Shown: positions 45,501-57,300 of the stretch, piece by piece | Layout: each line of letters begins with the position of its first letter | How positions within the stretch are numbered: position 1 is the first letter of the stretch | Source: Oenanthe sinensis | Lineage: Eukaryota; Streptophyta; Magnoliopsida; Apiales; Apiaceae | DNA: 64,000 nucleotides | NCBI GenBank assembly: GCA_028671895.1 | Contig: CM053794.1 | Location: 25,468,501-25,532,500 of the forward strand | Direction: 5' to 3' | Translations under genes and position numbers: made by a program | Notes under the pieces: generated by a model | Seen by the model: only the letters and a program-made list of their open reading frames with translations | The model's database searches: none | What the model was told of the DNA's origin: nothing

Positions 45501-46127
45501 ACGCACCAACAACAAATTCGCGATTGAAAATGTCCCGGTTAACCGTAATCGCAACCGTAAATGCGATTATGTAGTTGTGATCGTAGATTTTGTAAAACCG
45601 TTATACTTGGTTTAGTTTTGATGCAATTTTTAACTCTAACCGCACCAAACTGTACCGCGTACACTAATAACATCTATTGTGTCAATGATTCTACATAATT
45701 ATGTATATTACTTCATCCATTATTGTTATATAATGACTTTACACAATTAATTAAATTTTATATGAATAATATATAATTAATATTTTAATTTTATAAAATA
45801 ATAATTCTATTTATGTAACTAAAATATTTTAAAATACGTACAAAAAATTTAAATACCAATAATTCAAAATATAGAGAATATTTCATATTAATTTAAAAAT
45901 TGTAGAAAAGAATATATATATATATATAATTTAATATTTTAGTATGAAGTCATAAACAATCAACAAAAATTATTTATAACATTCAGATTAATATAAATTA
46001 TTTTTCGGAACATGAATTTCTTTTCAAATGACAAGATTTGAATTGTCATTCCAAATTCTCAGATTTGTATTAATATTTCAATATTTTGAAATTTAAATTA
46101 AATTTAAATTCAAATTATTTAATTATC
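42600..46127. other. AT-rich intergenic DNA, no gene recognised
   Basis: A 61-codon frame at 43145-43330 has no recognisable domain. Two near-identical ~60-bp words around CCTTTGGTTAGAT (about 43917 and 43977) form a short direct repeat. No other structure was supported. Confidence 0.45.
46118..46127. repeat. Target-site duplication of the foldback element, left
   Basis: TTTAATTATC, identical to 46986-46995. Confidence 0.88.
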
Positions 46128-46985
46128 GGGTTAATTATCAAACTCATCACTGAAGTCGTTCAATGATATCAAGTAGGTCACTGAAGTCCACGGGGTCTCA
46201 CTTCAATCACTATAATGTTTTAATGATATCATTATCATCATTGCCGTTAATTCCTTCAATTTGTTTGACAGAAACCGTTTCCCACGTGGACTTTGTTGCT
46301 GACATTGCCAAGTCAGCCTGTCTCATGTTGCTGACGTGTCTCCTGTTGATTGTTTACATTGATTGTTTTGTAATAATTGAATTTTTAAATTTAAAAATAA
46401 TAATAGCTGAAATTTAATTTATGATTGTTTATTATTTTAATTTATGAAATTTAATTTTTAATTTAATTTATGTTTTGGAAGACTACTGTATAACCCAAAA
46501 AATGAGATGAACTAATTAAACATAAACCTTGTTCATAAACATAAACATTCAAACTAATTTCAATGTTCCCAAAATTAGACATAGACTTTGTTCCAAAAGT
46601 AGACATAGACCTTGTTCCAAAATTAGACATAGACATGGAAATCTATAAAAGTAAAAGTACCTCTTTCTAAAATTAAAATAATAAACAATCATAAATTAAA
46701 TTTCAGCTATTATTATTTTTAAATTTAAAAATTCAATTATTATAAAACAATCAATGTAAACAATCAACAGGAGACACGTCAGCAACATGAGACAGTCTGG
46801 CTTGGCAATGTCAGCAACAAAGTCCACGTGGGAAACGGTTTCTGTCAAACAAATTGAAGGAATTAACGGCAATGATGATAATGATATCATTAAAACACTA
46901 TAGTGATTGAAGTGAGACCCCGTGGACTTCAGTGACCTACTTGATATCATTGAACGACTTCAGTGATGAGTTTGATAATTAACCC
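46128..46985. mobile_element. Mutator-like foldback MITE with 315-bp inverted arms
   Basis: Left arm 46128-46442 and right arm 46671-46985 are long inverted repeats starting GGGTTAATTATCAAACTC, with only a few mismatches. A 10-bp target duplication flanks the element; the size (9-10 bp) and very long arms fit non-autonomous MULEs. The ~228-bp centre has a short tandem repeat. The same 84-codon frame appears on each arm in opposite orientation; it has a hydrophobic C-terminus but no support as a gene. Confidence 0.88.
46571..46640. repeat. ~24-bp tandem repeat inside the foldback element
   Basis: About 2.7 copies of a unit containing CCAAAATTAGACATAGAC. Confidence 0.8.
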
Positions 46986-46995
46986 TTTAATTATC
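46986..46995. repeat. Target-site duplication of the foldback element, right
   Basis: TTTAATTATC, identical to the left copy. Confidence 0.88.
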
Positions 46996-47492
46996 TAAAT
47001 ATGTTATTTCATTAAATTCAAAATTTTAAAATAAATCCATGTTCTCAACCCGACCATAAGCTTAATTTCATGAAGATTAATTTAGTCATGATACTGCACT
47101 GTTATTAGCACTCTATTATCATAAAGTGTTACTAATTTAGAGTGTCAAAAATTGTCATTTAATAAAATAAATGATGTTAACTTAATTTACGGGGCAAATT
47201 ATAAATTAAAAATATAAATTAAATAAATTAACATTTGTATAATAATATCAATTATTTATAATAATATCAATTATTAAAATATGTTTTTCAAATGAAAATA
47301 TTAAGTATTTTTGATGATGGATAAAATAGACACCTGCGGTGGCTCGCCGAGCATTGGAATAGCTCTAAAACAGTCCAAACCATCCCAGGCTCAGCCCCGC
47401 GGTAAACGTAAACCAAACATCCCTGTGTTTCTTTCTATTCTCTTAGTGCTGAAACAAGAAGATAGCAGCCTAGCAGGACTGTAGGAGTGATA
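46996..47492. other. AKRP upstream/promoter region
   Basis: AT-rich until about 47330, then more GC-rich toward the gene. No separate gene seen. Confidence 0.45.
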
Positions 47493-47518
47493 CACACACA
47501 CACACACACACACACACT
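47493..47518. repeat. (AC)n microsatellite in the AKRP 5' leader
   Basis: A CA run ending about 14 bp before the AKRP start codon. The in-frame ATG at 47487 would translate it as His-Thr repeats, so the ATG at 47532 is the likelier start. Confidence 0.9.
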
Positions 47519-47531
47519 CTACAAATACACA

Positions 47532-50500
47532 ATGTCCTCTTCCTTCTCCTCCCTGTCAAGTCCTCTTCTACTCCTACAACCCCCCCTCAACCCCAAAACT
47601 CCATCCAACCCATTAAACACCACCACTTTCTACACTACCCCCTCTACCACTTTTTCACTTTTCTCTCCACCCCCCTCTTCAAGATTCTCCATTTCCCCAC
47701 CACCCTTTTCATCATCCCTTCATCAATACCAACATTTCCAACATTCACAACACGATTACAATGATGGTGGTGATGGTGATGGTGATGAACATGTTATTGG
47801 AGACTGTCTTGTTTTCGAAGAAGGTATTTTCGAAGACCCTAATCTTCAAAACCCCTCTACTTTTATTGATAAACAACCCCCTGCTAAAAAAAATAAGCTT
47901 GTTAAACCCCTAATTCAACCTCAAAATTTGATTCCTGATGATTGGAAAGAAGCCCAGCAAGCTTATAATATTACTAAGCAAGAAAGGAGGAAGCTTGCCC
48001 AACAACTTCAATTCGGTCGAAAATTAGTTAAGCAGAAAGAATTGCTTAAGCCTATTCAAACTAATGATGAATTGGAGAATGAGTATGTGGTTTATAGAAA
48101 TGCTAAGCTTGCTCAATTGAACCCTGTTGTTCTTGATAATCCTACTTTTACGGATAATCACAATGTGGGTGATACTAGTGATGATGATGAGAAATTCAGT
48201 ATGGAAAGAGACGATAGAACCACCGGTAGAGCCAAGCCAAGGAATCCTAGGCTGGCTGTATATCGTGGAAGCTTGGATGATGTTTCTGAGTTTTTGAATA
48301 GCGGGGATTATGATCCTACTTCTGCTCCCAAGAATTCAGATGGTAACTTTGCTCCAGCTACTAATATTATTACTAGATTTCTTACACTACAAATTCTAAA
48401 TCTTTGTGTGCCTTGTGATAAAGTTACCATATTTACATGTATGATTCTTTGATTTCAAAATTTTCAATTATATAGCCAACCTCGGGCTTCATTTAACATC
48501 CTAGTTTGATACCAGTTAAACTATGGTTTATTTGGTATACAGTAATGTTATGGCACCTGCTTCACTTGTGCATATATGAGTAATTGCGGATATAATTTGT
48601 TAGCTGTATCTTTTCTTTTAATCTGTATTGGACAACGTCTATAATTGCCTTAATGCAGATTAAGAGAATCTCTATTTCCTAAGCACTAATTTTAATGTCG
48701 AGACAATTTGATGCACATAACGTTCGTTTCATTGAAGGACAATGACTTTTGCTACTTACAAATATATTCTGTGGATAATGAAGCAATCAACTGATCTTGA
48801 AAAAAGTCTTACAAGTGTTTTAAATCAACAGATTTTAGCTGAAAATGTTACTTTTGCATCGTTATTTATATTGTTTCTTGGTCCATTGCTATTAAAGCTA
48901 TAATTCATTAGGGTGTGCTTTCTCTAAGACCTAGGCTCAAGTTGCAAGGTTCCTGGTTGTAGTAGGGCACAATAAGAAGCTGCAACTTTAAGTTTAGTTT
49001 CATATGGTAAAAGAGCATGGGTTAGTTATCAATATATATATTTTTGATCATTTTAAAGCTCCCGTTAAATAGTAACTTCTATTTTTTGCAATTCTAATGC
49101 GTCTACTTACAATTCTAGTACTTGTTAGTTGTCGTTATTTTTCACACTATCACTCCATCCGTTCTTGGATAGTTAAATTACAATTCTCACAAAAAAGATT
49201 TTATACATTTATCCAAATTTCTTGATTTTACTCCTTATTTTACAACCGTTTGATTCCAGTTTTCCAAAGAAGTAATACACAATAAAAATAAAATAAATTT
49301 TCAATTAAATTGATTTACATAGTATGATTGATTAGAATACACTATTACATTAATCTCATGAGATTTCAAAGAAATGGATTGTCATTTCTCATTTTTTTGT
49401 GCATTAAACTCATGAATACGTTTATTTGCTAATATGATGCTCGGTCCGATCATGGTTCAGTAAAAATGTTAAGTGGATTCGCTTGGACTATGCTATGTAT
49501 CGGGGAGGCATGAGTCATACTGTTTATAGTGTCATCTTCTTAAGTCGGAGAGGACACACTATCTATATTTTTATAACAATTAAAAAGTAGAAAAAAACAT
49601 TAAAAATGTTCCTTCGACTGATTTCACAACCAAGATATAAGAAAATTTCAAGTATTTAAAAATCAAAAACAAAACCTATCACATATTTTTCCTATATATG
49701 AGATAACAATGGTACGAAATAGAGGTTAAGTTTCACAAATGCTTGAATATAGATTTAGTTGTGATTCCCTGTTGTAAGTTTTACAACAGGAACCTCATTT
49801 TCGAGGTCACGATGAGTTTTCGAGTTTTTTGAACAAAGAAAATTTTGTTTATATTAAAATTTTGAGCCCCGGCTATCTTGAAATCCTGGTTCCACCACTG
49901 ACTGTAGATGTAGACTATCATGCTAGACTCCATCTCTTAAAACTTAAATGTTTTTTTTAATACTTTTTTGAGCCATTATTATTTTACTTTGTTGATTTGC
50001 TCTCTCTGTCACTAGATTTTCTTCTCTAAGATACATATTGTGTAAGCTTTGAGATTTTTGAATTTATGTATTTTTTCAAAACGAGTAGGTCCTCGCAAGC
50101 TGTTTACAAGGGAGGAAAAAGTCCTACTGAATAGGCGGGTTCCTGATTTGGCATCTGCTACTTCTGTAAGTGCAAGTCAAAATAGTTTCACGTCATCTCT
50201 TACAATCAGTTTTATAGCTACTCTGTGATTAAACTCTGTCTAGTAAATATGTAATATCTTTGGCTTTCAAGGAGACATTGTAACCCATTGACTGATCAGA
50301 CGTGTGACGTCTTGACTTAAATAACATTTTCCCATTCCTCCTCCCAGTATAACAACAAATGCATTTCTGAAAGTCGATTGATAACTAGTCTTGTGCTACC
50401 TCAATTTTTATCGTGGAGTATAAATTTGGGACTTTTGCATCTGCCAATCTGGCCTTGTCGTTTATAAGTTTAATGGAATGGTTTCAGGGGAAATGGAAGC

Positions 50501-52277
50501 CTCTACATACACTTGCCGCATCTGGAGAGTTTTACCTTCTAAGTGAGTTGTTGAAGCATAACATTGATATCAATGTTCCTGATAAGGTCTGTTGGAATCA
50601 AGATCACATTTTTATACATATTTATTTTTAATATTATGACCTTATGCTTTGAGTTTTTACAGACACTATCAACATACTAAATATTAATTTTATATTTTTA
50701 CTGCTTGTTGTAAGCCCTGATTAATTATTTTATCACAGACTGGTTTGACAGCGATTCACAAAGCAATACTTGGAAAAAAGCAAGCAATATTTAATATTCT
50801 TCTCAGAGAATCAGCTAATCCTTTTGTTCGTGATGAAGTGAGTGCGTACTGACTAATTGATTTTCATTCTTTGCTTGTGCTGATGAACAGTAACTCATGT
50901 ACTTGCCTATTCTTTTTCTTTTTCTCACAGTGTTAAAATGTTCCAAAGAGTGGTCATCTTGAATATATTTATGCCAGTATTCGGTTTTATAGTTTTTTCT
51001 CTCTGAATAGTGGTTCCCTTGTTTTGTTAACCGTGAAAATCAGCCGTTTTTGTTATCGCATTTGACTCATGATGCAAGTGTTATATTTAGATGAGAGGCT
51101 CTTTTATCTTTGTACTGGTCAAATATCATGCTCTACTTTATGCTGCCATAGTGTTAGTGCCACTGACTATAAACCTTTGGAATATGGAATAGAATGCAAC
51201 CCATACTGGTTCTGCATCCATTGACTGAAATTGTTTGCATAACTTGTTTTTGGTAAGCTATTATTCTTTCTCAAATGTCAACTTCTTCGTTGCACAGGAG
51301 GGGGCTACACTTATGCATTATGCTGTACGCACGGCATCAAGTCAAATGATAAAAATTCTGCTCCTATACAATGTTGATATAAACCTCCAGGACAACGTAA
51401 CTATCGATTGCTTCTCTATATCCTCTGTTAATTAATGTGTGCATGAGCATACCTGTGATTTAATGAGTGTCTTCTCGCGGTCTTTGCAGTATGGTTGGAC
51501 GCCATTACATCTGGCCGTGCAATCCCGCAGGACAGATATTGTGAGGCTTTTGTTAATAAAGGGAGCTGACAAGATGTTAAAGACCCAGGTAATTGTCTGT
51601 CTAATTTATTGCGTAGAGCAGTTGATTAAGTTTCCTGGCTCTTAATATTCTTTCTGCAATGGTATCTGCTTATACTCTGTATTTCTTTTCGAGACCTCCC
51701 TTGTGCTGTTGTATATGCTCTTTAAGCTTCCCAGATGGTTCAAAGATAGTTGTTTTGTGCCTCGATAAGGTAGGGTATGTGGGTTATCCTGGGAAAGATT
51801 GTGCATGCAGTATGCCCTTTGTTCCATGATATTATAAGCCTAGAAACATAAAGTTAAATTGCGCTGGGAATGTGTGGCAGACTCTTCAGAACATGTGCTG
51901 TTTATACAAGCCAGACCTTTGTATGACTATCTAATGCACCTATAATGTTAGAGCAACAACTATTAGCTATAATGTTAGAGCACCACATAGTAGCTGTACA
52001 TAGTTTGTGATTTTGGTGTTGTACTGTTGCATCATATTATTTTAGTACATTGAATATATCAGTTGCTGCTGGCCTGCTGAAGTGGAAGCAACTGGTGTAA
52101 ACTAATATCTATATATGTTTAAATATGTACTTATTTACTTTTCAGGAAGGTTTAACCCCACTTGAACTTTGCCTCTACTCTGGTCAAGATACACGTACAT
52201 ATGAGCTGATCAAGCTGATTAAATTGCTCCCCAGGCAGCGAAGTTTATCTGATAGAAAGCTCGACTCATCAGTGTGA
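47532..52277 (+). CDS. AKRP: Chloroplast ankyrin repeat protein, AKRP type (7 exons, complete)
   Basis: Arabidopsis AKRP is a plastid ankyrin protein required for chloroplast differentiation and embryogenesis. Exons: 47532-48342, 50089-50165, 50488-50586, 50739-50837, 51298-51396, 51490-51588, 52146-52277 (1,416 nt, 471 residues; all GT-AG). The Ser/Pro/Thr-rich N-terminus, nearly free of acidic residues, looks like a transit peptide (about residues 1-70). Acidic spacer and the conserved DDWKEAQQAYNITKQERRKLAQQL and YRNAKLAQLNPVVLD blocks follow in exon 1. Four ankyrin repeats occupy exons 3-6 (WKPLHTLAASGEFYL, TAIHKAILGKKQ, ATLMHYAVRTAS, WTPLHLAVQSRR) and a fifth, partial repeat starts exon 7 (LTPLELCLYSG). 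Exons 3 to 6 are each exactly 99 bp in phase 0, one repeat per exon. The gene lies 2 kb upstream of the GRIP-like gene on the same strand. Confidence 0.93.
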
Positions 52278-53530
52278 TAGCCTGTCCACTCTTTTCAGGA
52301 TGGACTGTCAGACTCTCGATACCTCTATCAATTGATCTGCAAAAGATTTAGTTTTTGCACAACTGGATCAAGATTAGACTACTTGAGAAATCTGTGCATG
52401 CTGATGAACATAACACATATCATTTATCAGCAAAGGCATACCAGCACATCTTCAGCTGCAACATATATCATCAGTTGCTCGGTAATTATGAAGAATAGAT
52501 CACAAGAAGCTACAAGTTACACCTATTGTTCTCTCACATTCAATGTACCAATTTTACCAGCTGGAACTTTCTTCTTATATGGGCAAGTAACTTTTGGCAA
52601 GATACTGAGTCTAATTCACTCCCCTTATCTTATAAAAATTTAGGAAGCCGACCACATGAGAAAATTTTAAAAATTTCTTTCCATGTATTTTCTCCATTTC
52701 TCAATTCAGCTTGTTTGTTTTATCTAATAATAAGTAGTTTGTTTGTTTTATTTAATAATTAAGTATGTGAATAACTTATAAGTTAAATTCGGGAAAATAC
52801 AAAATTTATACTTATTATATCTGACTTGTTTTATTTTTGTCAAGATTGAAGCGACTTATTTTCTTTTTGATAATTTGACTTTATTAAAATGACTACTCTC
52901 TGTTTCTAGTTTATTGTTATTTTATTAACTTTTATCCGTTATAAGCCTTATATTATTTAATAAATTTACACAAAATGTCCTAACTTACATTTTAGATAAA
53001 AGTTATATCAAGTTACGTTAGAGAAAATTGAAAGTTAAGTAATATTGTACCAACAAGAGAGTAAGCATGCGGTTCGTGAATTTTAATAATATAATAGTTT
53101 TTAATTTCTAATTCTACATAAATATGCTATGGGAAAAAAGAATTAAATAATTATATATATATATTTAAAAAACAAGTAATAAAATAAAGACATTTTACAT
53201 GTATTATACAAAGTTGGTTCAAGTTTGAATGAATTTTTTTTAAAAAAAATTGGGATCAAAAATTTTAAAAATCAAATGTAATAAATTTATTTCAGCTAAA
53301 TTTTGTTTACAACAATTAGTTAGAATATCAAATCAAACCAATAAAATTTAAATCCTAGAAAAAAATCTTAAAAATTGGTATTAAAAAACAATAAGCAACT
53401 AAAAAGTTTAAATAAGCTTTCGCAAAAAAAAAAAAAGTTTAAATAAGCGACACTTATGGTGAGCTTATATATAGCTACATTCCCAAATTGTGCAGTAGTT
53501 TGGGCATTTACCCCGCACCGGTTAAAAAAC
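52278..53530. other. AKRP 3' flank and GRIP upstream region
   Basis: Contains the AKRP 3' UTR and AT-rich intergenic DNA. No coding region supported. Confidence 0.5.
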
Positions 53531-53533
53531 AAG

Positions 53534-53534
<1 letters not shown>

Positions 53535-53568
<34 letters not shown>

Positions 53569-53642
53569 ACAGCACAGAGAGAGAGACCACAGCAGAGAGA
53601 GAGAGAGAGAGAGAGAGACCACAGCTCCCGCTCGCGATCTCT
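53535..53642. repeat. (GA)n-ACCACAGC compound repeat in the GRIP 5' region
   Basis: Three blocks of GA dinucleotides, each followed by ACCACAGC, lie about 700 bp upstream of the start codon. They probably sit in the promoter or first untranslated exon. Confidence 0.85.
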
Positions 53643-54273
53643 CTCATTTATTATATTATATTATATACATACATAACGCTAGATAGATCAAGTCTTCCTA
53701 AATCAAGCAATCTACTCAAATCTGAATACACTGTTATTCAAAAGAAAGGTCCCTCTTTCTTTATTCTCTTTTAATTTTAATCACTTGCACACTTGATATG
53801 TCTGCTTATTATTTCTTAATCACCTGAATTGTTGTGTTTTCAATATTTGTTGCAATGTAGTCATGTTTTTGATATGCACTTAACTATTATATGTTACTAA
53901 TCCATCCATTATAGAGTTTATTATTATTTTTGTCCTCTTTTTTCTTTTCGAGCTCCTTGTTTAACCTTTTACTCCATGCCATTGCGTAAACGATGATTAA
54001 TTGAACTGAAATTAATAAACTTAACTGAAACAATAGGTGCTAATAGCAATTAAGCTTTGGTTTTGTGTAACTTTATATGTCAATCAAATATTAGTGTGAT
54101 AGGGTTTACAATCGATTACACATTTGTCTGCCTAACTCGTACTGTTCACTTGATTAGTAGGTTGTCTGGATATAACTCGTCTGTCAAGTTAATGAACCTT
54201 TCTTATCTCACAATCGACTAACAATTATTTATTTCTTCAGTCCTGCTAGTGAGTTGGTTACAGTTATTAGTTG

Positions 54274-54315
54274 ATGAAAAAACACGGGGAAGATAACATG
54301 GAGGCATCTCTTTGA
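54274..54315 (+). promoter_or_regulatory. Upstream ORF in the GRIP leader (13 codons)
   Basis: After an acceptor-like TTTATTTCTTCAG (ending 54240), an ATG at 54274 opens a 13-codon frame ending TGA at 54313-54315, 16 nt before the main start. It could dampen translation if the leader is spliced there. Confidence 0.4.
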
Positions 54316-54331
54316 TTTAGAGACTGCAACT

Positions 54332-57300
54332 ATGTCATCGGGGGGAGTTGAAGATAGTATGGTGCTGGAAATGCCTGTAAAAGATTCCCTAGACTCTGAT
54401 TCTGTTGACATAAATAATGAAAATGTTGAACATCTTCCCGAGAAGAATGAAATTCATGTGGAAGATGTTATAAAAGGTGAGAATGATGCCGGTCTACTCA
54501 CAGAGAACAAATCTGTTGTAGAAGATGCTACAAAGATGGAGAAAAAATCAATTGCCGTGAATCAAAAGAATGATGCACATCCATCCAAGGAGAATGGATT
54601 ACAAGATACTAAACCACTTGATATCAATACCCAAGATCAACTTCTAGAAATGGTTTTAGAACTTTCTTTTCAGATCGATTACATGAAATCTCACTTTGAG
54701 CAGTTAAATACTGTCCAAGTAGAGAGAGAAATTTATCAGGATGAGGAGGCGTACGAGGATGTGAAGACACTACATGCAAAGGTAGATACTTTAAATAGAG
54801 AACTTCTGGAAGAAAGACAAACACGAGGTGCTGCTGAGGAGGCTCTGAAGCATCTTCGAGCTGTTTTTTCAGAAGCAGATGCAAAGTCACAAGAGCTTTC
54901 TGCTAAACTTGCTGAAGGTTTTGCATTCCTCTATTTTACAATCACAAGCCCAGTTTCCGTTCGCTTTTGAGACTACATTATATTCTTCCGAACTTAAATT
55001 ATATTTGGATCCATTTTTCTAGCTGAACTGAAGATGGATGAACAACTAAAAGAGCGAGATGTAAAGTATTCTGACCTTGATTCCAAATTCAGTAGGCTTC
55101 ACAAACGAGCTAAACAGCGTATTCAAGAGGTTCAAAAGGTAAATCAGTTCTAGGTTTTCTTATAATGTGTTGTTACTTGCAACTATGTAATACAGTCTTG
55201 TATATCTCAATGTGTACGCTGTGTGTCTTTCCTTTTATGCAACTTAACCATTGTACCATAAACTTAAAGATCAAGCCTGATTGTTTGTACCACAGTTATA
55301 TTTTCAGTCCTTTTTTTAAAAAAAAAACTGAAAAAGGGAGAAAGTGTCAATTTGAATGCCTTCGTATGGTACTGCTGCTCTGAAAATACTGTTTGGATGC
55401 ATGTATATCAATATGTGTTAAACAACCAACTCTTTCAAAACTTTTAACTTTCACCAGATGGATCTTATTAAATCTTTAGCACTCCCCCTCTCTTGAAATT
55501 TGAAACCCTATCTTGGGATTTACAGTGGATCTCTAGGAGCCAATCTTTTGGGAGAACAATTGCATAGCATCCAAATTAAAAATTTGGGAATATTAGGGGT
55601 GGCAATATTCAAACACCATACCTATGGTTCAGCTATGATACCAGGTTAGATGATCAGCCCTCCCAAACCCTTCAGTTTTTGGGAGAAGCCGCTAACAGAT
55701 CTTTCATCTTTAACAATATGCCATCTTTTTTATACAATATTGAATTCATGTATAATAAGGAGCAACATTAAAATAAAAACCAATTCTATTAACTGTAAAA
55801 TGTCGTAGTAAGTATATTGGCTGTAGTTAATTCTAGAATTGTGGCAACTGGTAGATATTGCAAGTTAGTTAAAGGGCATGCTATAAAAGAATCTTTTGTT
55901 TCAATCCATGCTATAGTCACAGGTATTTAAGTAACTGGGCGACTTAGTTAATCTCATTCTACGTCAGCAATGATTGGTAAATAAATTATTGAGAAGCTGT
56001 CAGGCAGTAACATAATGTAAACACATGAAGTCTTCACTTGAGGAAGCTAAGTATGAGCTATAGGTATTCCTATATATTTAGTCCAGACACATAAAAATTA
56101 GTGTGTACTTTAGAGAAGGAAGATCTAAGTTGGTAAGATCTAAACAACTTAGATGAATTAGGCATTTAATAAAATTATTTTGATTGTTTTGCTCCTCACA
56201 AACAAATACTCCCTCTGTCCCATCCATTTCTTTACACTTTCTTTTTTGGGATGTCCCTTCCAATTCTTTACATTTCAAAACTTAACAAAAATAGTAAAAT
56301 TTTATAATATAAAAATCAACTACATCCACTACTTTCCTCCACTATACTCACTTTATATATTAAATATTGATTGGTCCCACCACTTCACCCACTATCCTCA
56401 CTTTTCACCATTATCATATATATTTTCTTAAACTCCGTGCCCAACCCAATTGTAAACAATTGGGTGAGATGGAGGGAGTATGTATCATATGCAATTATAT
56501 CATTGTCTAGGCAGGTACCTATATATATATAGAAAAAAGTCATTTGTGAGCCTAAGGCTTTGTTTGGATGAGGGGTTAGAGATGGAAGGGTTGGGTTGGG
56601 TTGGGTTGGGTTGGTAATGAAAAGGTTAGGTTAGGTTGGGTTGGGAAGGGTTAAACCCTTACTTTATTTGGTTGCATGGGTTGAGTTAGGAAGGGTTGAA
56701 CCCTTCTCATGTTTGGATGAAGGGTTGAGTAGGGGTTAGATAAGTAAAATTATTAAATTATTAAATTTATAAATTTTTTTAATTAAAATAACTATTATAC
56801 CCTCTTAAAGTATAGATATTAGTTTATCATTTTCATAATTTTTATTTTATGTATTATTTTTTCATGCTGTAAAAAATTATGTATTATAATTTACTTAAAA
56901 AAACAATTTTTTAATTTATTTAATTTTAAAATGAATAAATAAACTACAAATATATGTGTATATATAGATGTATAGGTTATATATATTAATTAGTTTCATG
57001 CAAAAGTATTTAATAAAAAAAATAAAAAGAAGTGAGTGGACCCGCATGCATAAGGGATAAATGGGGAGAAAAAAAACAGCGCTACACGCTCCTGCGTAAC
57101 ACCCCAAATCGGGGTGTTGGAAGTCTGTTGCAACTCAATTGAGATTTTATCCTACATAACCCTTCATCAACCCTCAAAAACCCAACCCTTCATTTTCAAA
57201 ATCCTCCCAAACATGGTTATATTAATTTCAACCCCTCCCAGCCCAACCCCTCCTCCCCAACCCCCTATCCAAATAAAGTCTAAAAGAATGTAAAAGCAGG

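Noticed and set aside
46163..46950. Paired 84-codon proteins as a duplicated gene
   Set aside because: They are the same sequence read from the two arms of a foldback transposon; the similarity follows from the inverted repeat.
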